Shown: positions 23,976 to 32,311, counted from the first letter of the stretch. The stretch: DNA of 35,967 nt from Cyanobium sp. T1B-Tous (GCF_024345475.1 NZ_JAGQBE010000022.1:1-35967), one strand, 5' to 3'. The notes: generated by a model not told the origin, from the sequence alone. Program-made: numbers and translations.

Positions 23976-24833
23976 ATGCCCGCTGCCCACTTGCCCACCA
24001 CCCCGGAGCTCGAGTCCCAGCTGCGCGCCTGGTTGGCGGAAGATCTCGGCCGCGGCGATCTCTCGGCTGTTGCGCTGGCTGGCTGCAGGGGCCGGGCCCA
24101 CTGGTTGGCCAAGGCGCCGGGGCTGTTCTGCGGTGGCGTGCTGGTGGAGCCGTTGTTCCGGTTGCTGGATCCGGCGGTGCAGGTGCGGCTGTTGGTGGCC
24201 GATGGCGAGCCGGTGGTGGCGGGGCAGCGCTTGCTGGAGTTGGAGGGGCCTGCGGCCGCGCTGGTGGCGGGGGAGCGCACGGCCCTCAATCTGGCGATGC
24301 GGCTCTCCGGCATTGCCACGGCGACGGCAGCCCTGGTGGCGGAGCTGGAGGGTACGGGGGTGCGCCTGGCCGACACCCGCAAGACCACCCCGGGCCTGCG
24401 CCGGTTGGAGAAATACGCCGTGCGCTGTGGCGGCGGAATCAACCACCGCCTGGGATTGGACGATGCCGCCATGCTCAAGGAAAACCACCTGGCCTGGGCC
24501 GGCGGGGTGGCGGCGGCGCTGGCCGCGGTGCGGGCGGCGGCGCCCTGGCCGGCAGCGGTGATCGTGGAGGCCGAAACCGCCGCTGAGGCCGTAGCCGCGG
24601 TGCAGGCCGGGGCCGATGGGGTGCTGCTCGACGAAGTCCCGCCCCAGGAGTTGCAGGAGCTGGTGCCCCAGCTGCGGGGGCTCGCCCAGGGCCGGCGGCT
24701 GGTGCTGGAGGCCTCCGGTGTGCAGCCTGCCCAGTTGCGGGCCTATGCGGCCACCGGCATCGACCTGATCTCCACCAGTGCGCCGATCACCCGCAGCACC
24801 TGGCTCGATCTGAGCATGCGCTTTGACGCCTGA
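23976..24833 (+). CDS. nadC: Nicotinate-nucleotide pyrophosphorylase (carboxylating)
   Basis: The 285-residue quinolinate phosphoribosyltransferase converts quinolinate and PRPP to nicotinate mononucleotide, CO2 and PPi in de novo NAD synthesis. The start at 23976 has a good Shine-Dalgarno (ggagggg) just upstream. Conserved segments are AEDLGRGDLSAVAL, ERTALNLAMRLSGIATAT, LADTRKTTPGLRRLEKYAV, CGGGINHRLGLDDAAMLKENH (PRPP/quinolinate site), IVEAETAAEAVAAV, LEASGVQPAQLRAYAATGID. Length is standard. It is followed closely by the periplasmic-binding gene of the Grr cluster, whose open frame overlaps its end. Confidence 0.97.
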   Translation: MPAAHLPTTPELESQLRAWLAEDLGRGDLSAVALAGCRGRAHWLAKAPGLFCGGVLVEPLFRLLDPAVQVRLLVADGEPVVAGQRLLELEGPAAALVAGERTALNLAMRLSGIATATAALVAELEGTGVRLADTRKTTPGLRRLEKYAVRCGGGINHRLGLDDAAMLKENHLAWAGGVAAALAAVRAAAPWPAAVIVEAETAAEAVAAVQAGADGVLLDEVPPQELQELVPQLRGLAQGRRLVLEASGVQPAQLRAYAATGIDLISTSAPITRSTWLDLSMRFDA

Positions 24834-24897
24834 GGAGAGGCGCGTTGGCAGCGGAGCCGACTGTCTCCATACTTCCAGGAGTTCATGCCGAGGCTGG

Positions 24898-25872
24898 GTG
24901 GCGACACAACTCCACAGCGCACGCTCCACCCCGGGAATCACGCCCTGGCGATGGCTGAGCCGCCCCCTGGCGGTGGCCACGGGCACGCTGGCCCTGCTGG
25001 CCGCGATGCCGGCGGCGGCTCTGGCCGAGGGCACCGTGCAGCGGGCGGCGCGCACCGGCCAGCTCGTGCTGAGCGGCTTTGCCAATGTGCCCCCCCTGAT
25101 GGTGGTTGGTCCCCAGGGACAACCCAGCGGCTACGGCCTCCTGGTGGCCGATCGGATCGCCGCCGAACTCTCCCAGGCCGTGGCCAAGCCCGTGACGGTG
25201 CGCTTTGCGCCGATCGCTGACCCCGCCAGCCTGGTGGGCAGCATCACCAAGGGTCAGGCCGATCTGGCCTGCGGTGTGCCGTTCAGCTGGGAGCTGGACA
25301 TGCAGGTGGATTTCTCGCTGCCCATCGGGCTCTCAGGCTTGAGGCTGCTGGCCCCGGCCGGTCGCTTCGATGGCAGCGCGGCGGCTCTGGCCGGCCGCAA
25401 GATCGCGGTGGTGCGCCAATCGTTGGCCCAGACCGAGCTGAAGGGCATGCAGCCCAAAGCCACGGCCGTCCCCTTCGACAACCTGCCGGCGGCCGTTGCG
25501 GCCCTGAAGGCCGGTGGTGTGGATGGTGTCGTGGGAGACACGCTTGTTCTGGCTGGTCTGATGCGCCAACAGGGGCTGCAGGGGCTGGCCCTCACCCCCG
25601 AGTTCCCCTACGAGGCCTACGCCGTGAGTTGCGTGCTGGCCGAGAACGATTCGGCCTTCCGCAATCTGGTCAACCTGGCGATCGCCCGGATGTTGCTGGG
25701 CTACCTCGATGGCCAGCCAGACACCGTGGCTGCCGTGAACCGTTGGCTGGGGCCTGGCAGTGCCGCGGGCCTGCCCGAAGCCACGATTCGCGCCAGCTTT
25801 GAGGCGGTGTTGCTGGGGGTTGAGACGATCCGTCCGATTCCGGCAGACCAGGCCGCTCCCACCGCCCGCTGA
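24898..25872 (+). CDS. grrP: GrrP-like orphan periplasmic binding protein
   Basis: This family-3-type extracellular solute-binding protein (amino-acid binding fold, PBP type II) has no transporter partner. A GTG start at 24898 gives 324 residues with a signal peptide (LAVATGTLALLAAMPAAALA); the frame is open further upstream to an ATG at 24823 inside nadC, which would bury the signal peptide. Domain pattern: RTGQLVLSGFANVPPLMVV, GYGLLVADRIAAELSQ, ITKGQADLACGVPFSWE, then the second lobe GRKIAVVRQSLAQTELK and VAALKAGGVDGVVGDTLVLA. An orphan binding protein of this kind (GrrP) is the regular companion of GrrA and GrrM in picocyanobacteria. I assign it from that three-gene context. It may bind the modified peptide or a small ligand. 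Confidence 0.83.
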   Translation: MATQLHSARSTPGITPWRWLSRPLAVATGTLALLAAMPAAALAEGTVQRAARTGQLVLSGFANVPPLMVVGPQGQPSGYGLLVADRIAAELSQAVAKPVTVRFAPIADPASLVGSITKGQADLACGVPFSWELDMQVDFSLPIGLSGLRLLAPAGRFDGSAAALAGRKIAVVRQSLAQTELKGMQPKATAVPFDNLPAAVAALKAGGVDGVVGDTLVLAGLMRQQGLQGLALTPEFPYEAYAVSCVLAENDSAFRNLVNLAIARMLLGYLDGQPDTVAAVNRWLGPGSAAGLPEATIRASFEAVLLGVETIRPIPADQAAPTAR

Positions 25873-25906
25873 ACCAGTTCGCTGATCCCCCTTCTCCGTT
25901 GCTGCC

Positions 25907-26320
25907 ATGGCGTTGTTCAACCGCTCCCATCTGTTTGGCCTGTTGCTACTGGCCTCCCTACCGCTCGATGGCGCGGCGGCGCTGGCCCTGGCCAGCGTCC
26001 AGGAAGCCCCAGTTGAGCGCAGCACTCCCGAGCGCAGCATTGAGGAACGGCTGAGCCGGATTGCCGCGGCTGTGCAGGAGCGCGAGGGTGCTCTCGGTGC
26101 GCCGGAGGGCTCCACAGGCGTTGGTGACGACGCCCTCTCCTACATGTTCGTCAACGGCTCCGGGTTGGGCTGGGCGAACGGTGGGTTCAACAACGGCGGC
26201 TTTTACAACGGGGGTTTCTACAACGGTGGGTTCAATAACGGCGGCTTCTACAACGGTGGCTTCCGCAATGGCGGTTTCCGTAATGGGGGCTTCCTCAACG
26301 GAGGCCGCTACTGGCGTTGA
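25907..26320 (+). CDS. grrA: GrrA-type precursor peptide with nine (W/F)-x-N-G-G repeats
   Basis: This 137-residue ribosomally made precursor (RiPP) has an N-terminal hydrophobic signal-like segment (LFGLLLLASLPLDGAAALAL). A charged amphipathic helix follows (about residues 40-60, RSIEERLSRIAAAVQERE) and is a likely maturase-recognition leader. The glycine-rich core runs from W89 to the end. The core is nine five-residue units starting at W89, F94, F99, F104, F109, F114, F119, F124 and F129 (WAN, FNN, FYN, FYN, FNN, FYN, FRN, FRN, FLN, each followed by GG), then RYWR. F81-V-N-G-S is a degenerate tenth unit. In the GrrA/OscA family an aromatic-x-Asn triplet is the substrate for three-residue cyclophane formation by the adjacent radical SAM enzyme. 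The gene overlaps grrM by one base. Confidence 0.92.
   Translation: MALFNRSHLFGLLLLASLPLDGAAALALASVQEAPVERSTPERSIEERLSRIAAAVQEREGALGAPEGSTGVGDDALSYMFVNGSGLGWANGGFNNGGFYNGGFYNGGFNNGGFYNGGFRNGGFRNGGFLNGGRYWR
26171..26305 (+). repeat. Nine tandem 15-base units encoding the GrrA core
   Basis: The consensus unit is ttc-nnn-aac-gg(c/t/g)-gg(c/t); the second codon varies (aac, tac, cgc, cgt, ctc, gcg for the Trp unit), as do third positions. The synonymous variation between units shows that the array is old and kept by selection on the protein, not a fresh slippage product. Confidence 0.92.
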
Positions 26321-27513
26321 TGACGGCTGCGGGTGCTGACGTGATGGTCGAGGCGGGCCCGAGTGATGGCCCGGTGAGGTTGCTGGTGGTTCAACCCACC
26401 CCCTTCTGCAACCTCGATTGCGATTACTGCTATCTGCCGGATCGGGGTGATCGCACCCGGATCTCGTTTGCCGTGCTGGAGGCGGCCGTGGAGCGGGTGC
26501 TGGACAGCCCCTATTTCGGGGGGGCGTTCACCCTGCTTTGGCATGCGGGCGAACCGCTGATGGCGCCGATTGCCTTCTACGACGAAGCCACCCAGCGGAT
26601 CAGCCGGCTGTTGGAAGAGCGCGGCTTGCCCCCCACCACGATTGTGCAGTCGTTGCAGACCAATGCCACCGTGATCGATGCGGCCTGGTGTGACTGCTTC
26701 GAACGCAATCGCATCCATGTTGGTGTGAGCATGGACGGGCCCGCCTTCCTGCATGACGCCCACCGGGTCACCCGTACGGGTTTATCCACCCACGCGGCAG
26801 TCATGCGCGGCATCGACTGGTTGGCCCGGCGGCAGATTCCCTTTCAGGTGATCTGCGTGCTCACGGCCGATGCTCTCGACCACGCCGATGCCATCGCCGA
26901 TTTCTTTCTCCAGCACGGCATCGTTGAGGTGGGCTTCAACATGGAGGAGACGGAGGGGGCGAACAGCCACTCCAGCCTCGATGCTGGCGGTGCCGCCCAG
27001 GCGGCCCTGGAGCAGCGCTATCGCGCCTTCATGGGGCGGCTGTGGCAGCGCAGCCGCGAGCAGCCAGGCCGTCTGTGCATCCGCGAATTTGACGGCATCG
27101 CCAGCATTGCCTGCAGCCAGGCGCGCATGGTGCAAACCGACATGAACACGCCGTTTGTGATTGTCAATGTGGATGCCACGGGCCAGGTGTCCACCTTCGA
27201 TCCCGAATTGCTGTCCGTGAAGACAGCCGAGTACGGCGACTTCTCCTTCGGCAATGTGCTCGAGGACAGCTTGGAGTCGCTGGCCGGCACCGAGAAGTTC
27301 CGCCGGGTGGCCGCCGAGATCCGCGCCGGGGTGGAGCTGTGCCGCGGCAGCTGTGAGCACTTTGGGCTGTGTGGCGGCGGTACTGGCAGCAACAAGTATT
27401 GGGAACACGGCCGCTTTGACTGCACCCAAACCCAGCACTGCCGCTACCGCATCCAGTTGGTGGCCGATGTGGTGCTTGGAGGCCTGGAGCAGGAGTTGGG
27501 CCTGACGGCCTGA
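26320..27513 (+). CDS. grrM: GrrM-type radical SAM/SPASM peptide maturase
   Basis: This 397-residue radical S-adenosylmethionine enzyme has the CX3CX2C cluster motif CNLDCDYC (Cys30, 34, 37) right after the N-terminus. It also has a GGEP-like SAM motif (WHAGEPLM) and a C-terminal SPASM-type cysteine set at about residues 341, 345, 351, 368 and 374 (CRGSC, CEHFGLC, FDC, QHC) for auxiliary Fe-S clusters. It should act on the GrrA core in the cytoplasm before export, joining the aromatic ring of W/F to the side chain of Asn two residues on. The ATG start overlaps the grrA stop (tgATG), so the pair is translationally coupled. The family follows from the neighbour and motifs; bond chemistry in this strain is inferred from characterised relatives. 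Confidence 0.93.
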   Translation: MTAAGADVMVEAGPSDGPVRLLVVQPTPFCNLDCDYCYLPDRGDRTRISFAVLEAAVERVLDSPYFGGAFTLLWHAGEPLMAPIAFYDEATQRISRLLEERGLPPTTIVQSLQTNATVIDAAWCDCFERNRIHVGVSMDGPAFLHDAHRVTRTGLSTHAAVMRGIDWLARRQIPFQVICVLTADALDHADAIADFFLQHGIVEVGFNMEETEGANSHSSLDAGGAAQAALEQRYRAFMGRLWQRSREQPGRLCIREFDGIASIACSQARMVQTDMNTPFVIVNVDATGQVSTFDPELLSVKTAEYGDFSFGNVLEDSLESLAGTEKFRRVAAEIRAGVELCRGSCEHFGLCGGGTGSNKYWEHGRFDCTQTQHCRYRIQLVADVVLGGLEQELGLTA

Positions 27514-27584
27514 CCCCTAGGCAATGCGGAGGCAGACGGCCTGCGCGGGATGATCAAAGACGAACCTGCCCTGGCACCAGCCCC

Positions 27585-29381
27585 ATGCTGCGCATCGCCC
27601 AAACCCTGAACGGCCAGTTGCTGGCAGCCATGGAGCGGGCCTTCCCGGCAGCGGCTGAGCAAGCCCGTGCGGCCGGTCAGTGTCTCGATCCCCAGCTGGC
27701 GCCGGCCTCCAAGCCGGAGTTCGGCGATTTCCAGGCCAATGGGGCCCTGCCCTTAGCCAAACCTTTGGGCCAGCCGCCCCGGGCCATCGCCACGGCGATC
27801 GTGGAGCAGCTGGCGGCCGATCCCGCCTTTGCCGAACTCTTTGAGCCGCCCCAGATTGCGGGCCCTGGCTTCATCAATCTCACCCTGCGGCCTGAGCGGC
27901 TGGCCGCTGAAGTGCAAGCGCGGCTGGGGGATGGACGCCTGGGGGTGCCCGAGGTGGAGCAACGGGCCCCGGTGATCGTCGACTTTTCCAGCCCCAACAT
28001 CGCCAAGGAAATGCACGTGGGGCACCTGCGCTCCACGATCATTGGCGACTCCCTAGCCCGGGTGCTCGAGTTTCGTGGCCATCCGGTGCGGCGGCTCAAC
28101 CATGTGGGCGATTGGGGCACCCAGTTCGGGATGCTGATCACCCACCTCAAACAGGTGGCCCCCGAGGCCCTGATCACCGCCGACGCGGTGGATCTGGGCG
28201 ATCTGGTGGCCTTCTACCGCCAGGCCAAACAGCGTTTTGACGACGATGAGGCCTTTCAGACCACCTCCCGGGAGGAGGTGGTGAAGCTGCAGGGCGGTGA
28301 TCCTGTGTCGCTGAAGGCTTGGGGCTTGCTCTGCGATCAGAGCCGGCGCGAGTTCCAGGCGATCTACGACCGGCTGGACATCGCCTTGTGCGAGCGCGGC
28401 GAATCCTTCTACAACCCCTACCTCGCCGGTGTTGTGGCCGATCTGGACGCGTTGGGTCTGCTGGTGGTGGACGACGGCGCCCGCTGCGTGTTCCTTGAAG
28501 GGGTGAGCGGCAAGGACGGCAAGCCCCTGCCGGTGATCGTGCAGAAGAGCGATGGCGGCTTCAACTACGCCACCACCGATCTGGCGGCGATCCGCTACCG
28601 CTTCGCTCCCGCGCCCGGCGGCGATGGGGCCCACCGCGTGATCTACGTGACCGATGCCGGCCAGGCCAACCACTTCGCCGGCGTGTTCCAGGTGGCCCGG
28701 CGCGCCGGCTGGATTCCCCCCTACGGCAGCGTGGAGCATGTCCCTTTCGGCCTGGTGCAGGGGGAAGACGGCAAGAAGCTGAAAACCCGCGCCGGCGACA
28801 CCGTGCGGCTGCGGGATCTGCTCGATGAGGCGGTGGAACGGGCCGAGGCCGACCTCCGCCGCCGCCTGGTCGAGGAGGAGCGCAGCGAAGACGAGGCCTT
28901 CATCCAGCACGTGGCCACCACCGTGGGTCTGGCGGCCGTGAAGTACGCCGATCTCAGCCAAAACCGCACCACCAACTACCAGTTCAGCTTTGATCGCATG
29001 CTGGCGCTGCAGGGGAACACGGCCCCCTATTTGCTCTACGCGGTGGTGCGCATCGCTGGCATCGCCCGTAAGGGCGGCGATCTGCAGTCCGGTGGCCCTG
29101 CCGCACTCACCTTCACGGAACCCCAGGAGTGGGCCCTGGTGCGGGAGCTGCTCAAGCTCGATGGGGTGATCGCCGAAGTGGAAGAGGAGTTGCTGCCCAA
29201 TCGGCTGTGCACCTACCTGTTCGAGCTCAGCCAGGTGTTCAACCGCTTCTACGACCAGGTGCCGGTGCTCAAAGCCGAAGATCCCGCCCGAAGTTCCCGC
29301 CTGGCCCTCTGTCGCCTCACCGCCGACACCCTCAAACTGGGGTTGGGTCTGTTGGGCATTCCTCCGTTGGAGCGGATGTGA
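27585..29381 (+). CDS. argS: Arginyl-tRNA synthetase
   Basis: This class I aminoacyl-tRNA synthetase (598 residues) charges tRNA-Arg. The N-terminal additional domain ([16 protein letters not shown]) is followed by [20 protein letters not shown] with the HIGH-type motif (HVGH). Next come [14 protein letters not shown] and [22 protein letters not shown], where the KMSK-like loop has G-K-K-L-K-T-R. The C-terminal DALR anticodon domain ends [12 protein letters not shown], the usual terminus. Length is normal. Its stop codon (29379-29381) overlaps an ATG that opens a 24-codon frame running into AT-rich DNA, so the gene that originally followed may have been cut off. Confidence 0.97.
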   Translation: MLRIAQTLNGQLLAAMERAFPAAAEQARAAGQCLDPQLAPASKPEFGDFQANGALPLAKPLGQPPRAIATAIVEQLAADPAFAELFEPPQIAGPGFINLTLRPERLAAEVQARLGDGRLGVPEVEQRAPVIVDFSSPNIAKEMHVGHLRSTIIGDSLARVLEFRGHPVRRLNHVGDWGTQFGMLITHLKQVAPEALITADAVDLGDLVAFYRQAKQRFDDDEAFQTTSREEVVKLQGGDPVSLKAWGLLCDQSRREFQAIYDRLDIALCERGESFYNPYLAGVVADLDALGLLVVDDGARCVFLEGVSGKDGKPLPVIVQKSDGGFNYATTDLAAIRYRFAPAPGGDGAHRVIYVTDAGQANHFAGVFQVARRAGWIPPYGSVEHVPFGLVQGEDGKKLKTRAGDTVRLRDLLDEAVERAEADLRRRLVEEERSEDEAFIQHVATTVGLAAVKYADLSQNRTTNYQFSFDRMLALQGNTAPYLLYAVVRIAGIARKGGDLQSGGPAALTFTEPQEWALVRELLKLDGVIAEVEEELLPNRLCTYLFELSQVFNRFYDQVPVLKAEDPARSSRLALCRLTADTLKLGLGLLGIPPLERM

Positions 29382-29455
29382 TGCAACTCCCCCTCAGCGC
29401 CGGACTGGGGTCGATGCTTCTGGGCCGGAGTCGTAGTGAGCTGCGCAGTACTTGA
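29381..29455 (+). other. Truncated coupled reading frame after argS (24 codons)
   Basis: An ATG in the overlap tgATG with the argS stop opens [20 protein letters not shown] and ends at tga 29453-29455. The first 50 or so bases are GC-rich like the host, after which composition drops sharply. It reads like the first codons of a former downstream gene now joined to foreign DNA, but the short length gives no family and it may be chance. It is antisense to the end of the glycosyltransferase gene. Confidence 0.3.
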
Positions 29456-30176
29456 AGAACACTTCTAAAGCGACGAGCAGGCTGTACAAGAACCCTTCGG
29501 CACCACTAAGGAATGAGAGCTTGACGAAATAAAGATTCAGAAAGCGTGGCACGGCATGAATGAGTCCGGTAGCTACGCCAAGGTGAGATTTTGAGTTCCG
29601 CAGTTTGATGGCGGCCAGCTGAGAATATTGCGCAAGTTTTAAGAGGCTTTGGTGAATAGACCTGCGGGAGTGATGAATCAACCTTGTTTGGAATAGGAGT
29701 GTTTGCGGCGCTGCTCGCAGGATCGCCCCCTCGTGAACTTGGCCTTCAAAGCCAGCTAAGTCACTCAGCTTGAATAGGCGTGCGATTCCCTTCGTTTGAT
29801 GAATTCCGTGTAAGCGTTTGCCAAAAACGTAATCTTCCCAGCGTATAAGCCCCCGATTGATTGTACCTTGGCCAACTGCGACGCGGATCTCGTCGGCTAA
29901 TTTTTGGGGGATAACTTCGTCGCAATCAAGAAAGAAAATGTAATCGCATTTGCAGTAATTTAGCGCGCGATTCCGTTGGATCGCGAATCCCTGCCAGTCC
30001 GGGTGGTGGTAAACCTCGGCCCCGAGGGACTCTGCAATGCTGGTGGTTGGGTCGGTGCTGCCAGAATCGATGACGAGGATCTGATCTGCAAATTGAGCTG
30101 AGTTTAGGCAATTAGAAATTGTACTTGCTTCATTTAAGGCAAGTATCGCAATGCACAGGCTGTGTAATGTTTGCAT
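29394..30176 (-). CDS. Family 2 glycosyltransferase (WaaE/KdtX-like)
   Basis: This 260-residue GT-A fold glycosyltransferase starts SLCIAILALNEASTISNCLN with the usual first strand. It has the metal/nucleotide motif ILVIDSGSTDPT, then YIFFLDCDEVIP (D-x-D) and FEGQVHEGAIL, which together are typical of the lipopolysaccharide-core type group. The C-terminal 70 residues contain two hydrophobic stretches (FLNLYFVKLSFLSG, FLYSLLVALEVFFKY) that would associate with the membrane. Codons are AT-rich compared with argS and hisC. The last 15 or so codons (DSGPEASTPVRR) fall in GC-rich host-type DNA next to argS, suggesting that the original C-terminus was replaced at the junction. It probably adds a sugar to lipopolysaccharide or another surface glycan. 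Confidence 0.88.
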   Translation of the reverse strand: MQTLHSLCIAILALNEASTISNCLNSAQFADQILVIDSGSTDPTTSIAESLGAEVYHHPDWQGFAIQRNRALNYCKCDYIFFLDCDEVIPQKLADEIRVAVGQGTINRGLIRWEDYVFGKRLHGIHQTKGIARLFKLSDLAGFEGQVHEGAILRAAPQTLLFQTRLIHHSRRSIHQSLLKLAQYSQLAAIKLRNSKSHLGVATGLIHAVPRFLNLYFVKLSFLSGAEGFLYSLLVALEVFFKYCAAHYDSGPEASTPVRR

Positions 30177-30197
30177 TTTTGTTGCTGCTGAGCAGGT

Positions 30198-31028
30198 TTA
30201 TGGCCTAATTGCTCGATGGTTCTTTTGTTCGAGTGTCCAGTGGCCTTCGGGCTTATCGATATATTGAAAGAATTTGTTCGTGAAGTTTCCCTGTAGGCAG
30301 GTGTGCTGGGAGAAGCGCCAGTTGTGTTCGTGCTCTGATAGCACGGCTTGGAACACGGCAGGGCCAGTTATTTCGTATATGTTGTTGCCTTGAGAAGTCT
30401 CAATGCGATGCAGAACTTCGTTGATTAGAGCTTTGATGACCGGGTTTTCAGGCTTGCTTGCTATGAAGTAATTTGTTGCAGCACCATCTTTGTAGCGAAG
30501 GAAGAGCTCGGTGGCGCCTGTGGGGATAATTCGACTAAGCGGCCAAATTAGATGTGCGTCTATATCCATGTAAATCCCGCCGTATTTATATAAGACAACT
30601 AGGCGCCAAAGGTCAGCTTGAGCGGCCCCAATGGTGAGACGACTGTACAGTTCTGCAATGCGGCCAGGAAAGTGCTGCTCTATAAAGGCCGAGCGCTCTG
30701 AAGTTGTCTGAAAGTGGTAGTCGTAATCTTGGCTTAGCAGGCGATTCCAGCACCAGGCGCTTTTTAACGGCAGCGTTACCTTGTTGGTGTAATTTGTTTG
30801 CCAAATTCTCTTCGGGATGACATCTGGCTTGGCATAGGGGTTGAAGGGCCCTCCAGGCTTGGATGCAGCTTTGTGGCTGGTATTTTTTAGGTAAAAGCGT
30901 TGGTTGGGGAATAGCCAGTGGTGCAGATAAAAGACGGGGCGGAGGCTGTTCGCTAGGAGTTTGATTAGGCGGCCAGCCAGATAGGAGAGTGCTGTATCGC
31001 GCCTCGATTGGCAGGACAAGCAAATCAT
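30198..31028 (-). CDS. DXD-type glycosyltransferase (GT32/OCH1-like sugar-binding region)
   Basis: This 276-residue protein has the motif pattern of glycosyltransferases with a DXD sugar-binding region: VIPKRIWQTNYTNKVTLP, then AAQADLWRLVVLYKYGGIYMDIDAHLI with the acidic D-x-D. NNIYEITGPAVFQAVL and YFIASKPENPVIKAL follow, also usual for the group. The N-terminal 50 residues are basic with a hydrophobic segment. The gene is AT-rich like the next one downstream (22-base gap), so the two form a small imported unit acting on a surface polysaccharide. The ATG at 31028 lies only 37 bases from the divergent hisC start, and alternative non-ATG starts are possible. Confidence 0.85.
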   Translation of the reverse strand: MICLSCQSRRDTALSYLAGRLIKLLANSLRPVFYLHHWLFPNQRFYLKNTSHKAASKPGGPFNPYAKPDVIPKRIWQTNYTNKVTLPLKSAWCWNRLLSQDYDYHFQTTSERSAFIEQHFPGRIAELYSRLTIGAAQADLWRLVVLYKYGGIYMDIDAHLIWPLSRIIPTGATELFLRYKDGAATNYFIASKPENPVIKALINEVLHRIETSQGNNIYEITGPAVFQAVLSEHEHNWRFSQHTCLQGNFTNKFFQYIDKPEGHWTLEQKNHRAIRP

Positions 31029-31064
31029 TTGCGTAAGATTTCCAGTCTATGGGCACGCTTGACG

Positions 31065-32186
31065 ATGACCCCTGGTGCTCCCCAAGCCCGCCCTGAAGTT
31101 GAGGCCCTAAGGGCCTACAGCGCTCCTCTCGAAGGTCGCCGGGGCCTGCTGCGACTCGACTTCAACGAAAACACCGTGGGGCCGAGCCCCCAGGTGGTGG
31201 AGGCGATCCGCTCCATCGCCGCCGATCAGTACGCCGTCTATCCCGAGTACGACGGGTTGCGGGAGGCGGTGGTGGCCAATCTCGCGGCAACCGGCCTGGG
31301 CCAGCCGCTCACCCCCGAGCAGGTTGGCCTCTTCAACGGCGTCGACGCGGCACTGCACGCCCTCTTTCAGGCCTACGGCGACCGTGGCGAGACGTTGCTC
31401 ACCACAGCGCCAACCTTCGGCTACTACACCCCTTGTGCCCAGATGCAGGGGATGGCGATCGAGGCGATTCCCTACCGGATGCCCGATTTCCTGTTTCCCC
31501 TGGAGGAGATCCGCACGGCCTTGCAGGCAAGCGGGAGTGACGGCCAGGTTGACGGGCGGGGGCCACGCATCCTGCTGATCTGCAATCCCAACAACCCCAC
31601 CGGCACTCGCCTGGCGCCGGAGCCGATCCTGGAGCTGGCCGCGGCGGCCCCGAACACCCTGGTGGTGGTGGATGAGCTCTACGAGGCCTTCACCGGCGAC
31701 AGCGTGCTCCCCGTGGCCGACTTCGCGGCGACGCCGAACCTGCTGGTGTTGCGCTCCCTGGCCAAGACGGCGGGCTTGGCGGGCCTGCGCATCGGTTTTG
31801 CGATCGGTTCCGCGGCGGTGGTGGATCGGATCAGCCGCGTCACCGGCCCCTATGACATCAACAGCTTCGCCGTGACAGCGGCCCACGCGGCCCTGGCTGA
31901 TCAGCCCTATGTGGACGGCTACGTGACTGAGGTGCTGCGGGCCCGCGCTTGGCTGGTGCAACAGCTGCGCCAGGCTGGGGTGCGCCACCATGCCGAAGGG
32001 GGCAATTACCTGCTGATCTGGCCCGATCTGCCACCTGAGGAGGTGGAGCGGCGACTGCGGGACGACGGCATCCTCGTGCGCTCAATGGCCGGCAAGCCGT
32101 TGATCGAAGGCTCTCTACGGGTGAGCATTGGCACCACCGAGCAGATGCGGCGCTTCTGGAGGACCTATGTGTCTATTTGTGGATGA
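31065..32186 (+). CDS. hisC: Histidinol-phosphate aminotransferase (altered C-terminus)
   Basis: This 373-residue PLP aminotransferase acts in histidine synthesis, converting imidazole-acetol phosphate and glutamate to histidinol phosphate. Motifs: RLDFNENTVGPSPQVVEAI, ICNPNNPTGTRLAP, VVVDELYEAFTGD and SLAKTAGLAGLRIGFAIG with the Schiff-base Lys234. A related aminotransferase of the same subgroup cannot be fully excluded. Composition is host-like up to base 32159. The last nine codons (RTYVSICG plus stop) are in AT-rich foreign-type DNA, whereas a second copy of the preceding 90 bases at 33154 continues with AAYAAIEVR. The present C-terminus therefore results from a junction and is probably still functional. 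Confidence 0.93.
   Translation: MTPGAPQARPEVEALRAYSAPLEGRRGLLRLDFNENTVGPSPQVVEAIRSIAADQYAVYPEYDGLREAVVANLAATGLGQPLTPEQVGLFNGVDAALHALFQAYGDRGETLLTTAPTFGYYTPCAQMQGMAIEAIPYRMPDFLFPLEEIRTALQASGSDGQVDGRGPRILLICNPNNPTGTRLAPEPILELAAAAPNTLVVVDELYEAFTGDSVLPVADFAATPNLLVLRSLAKTAGLAGLRIGFAIGSAAVVDRISRVTGPYDINSFAVTAAHAALADQPYVDGYVTEVLRARAWLVQQLRQAGVRHHAEGGNYLLIWPDLPPEEVERRLRDDGILVRSMAGKPLIEGSLRVSIGTTEQMRRFWRTYVSICG
32070..32159 (+). repeat. Left copy of 90-base hisC direct repeat
   Basis: These bases encode the 30 residues from ILVRSMAGK to TTEQMRRFW of hisC and recur at 33154-33243 with 84 of 90 bases identical. Homology stops abruptly after the Trp codon, where AT-rich DNA begins. Confidence 0.95.
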
Positions 32187-32261
32187 GAGCAATAGCTAGC
32201 TAGTTCCCGAGGATGTTATGCATTCACATCTCTCGCAAAAGCCATTTTCCCCGTTCGCCAT

Positions 32262-32283
32262 AGGCCAGTTCCCGTCCTGGCCT
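32262..32283. terminator. Hairpin downstream of hisC, possible terminator
   Basis: Arms aggccag and ctggcct enclose ttcccgtc, about 75 bases after the hisC stop. No T-tract follows directly. It may end hisC transcripts; the rest of the 32187-32311 gap shows no gene. Confidence 0.35.
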
Positions 32284-32311
32284 GTAACATGCGTATTCCC
32301 ATTGGCGCTTT

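Noticed and set aside
22715..24586. 623-codon plus-strand frame crossing the permease, the intergenic region and nadC
   Set aside because: It spans two well-supported genes in other frames and has no protein-like features.
24823..24897. Longer GrrP start inside nadC
   Set aside because: It would place 25 extra polar residues before the signal peptide; the GTG at 24898 gives a normal export signal.
25677..25686. HIP1 octamer (GCGATCGC) as a special element
   Set aside because: This is a common dispersed cyanobacterial motif; this copy lies inside grrP codons and I see no cluster of them here.
26171..26305. CRISPR-like array
   Set aside because: The 15-base units are contiguous, in frame and encode the GrrA core; there are no spacers.
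32187..32311. tRNA or small-RNA gene in the AT-rich gap after hisC
   Set aside because: I could not fold a cloverleaf; only one 7-base hairpin is evident.
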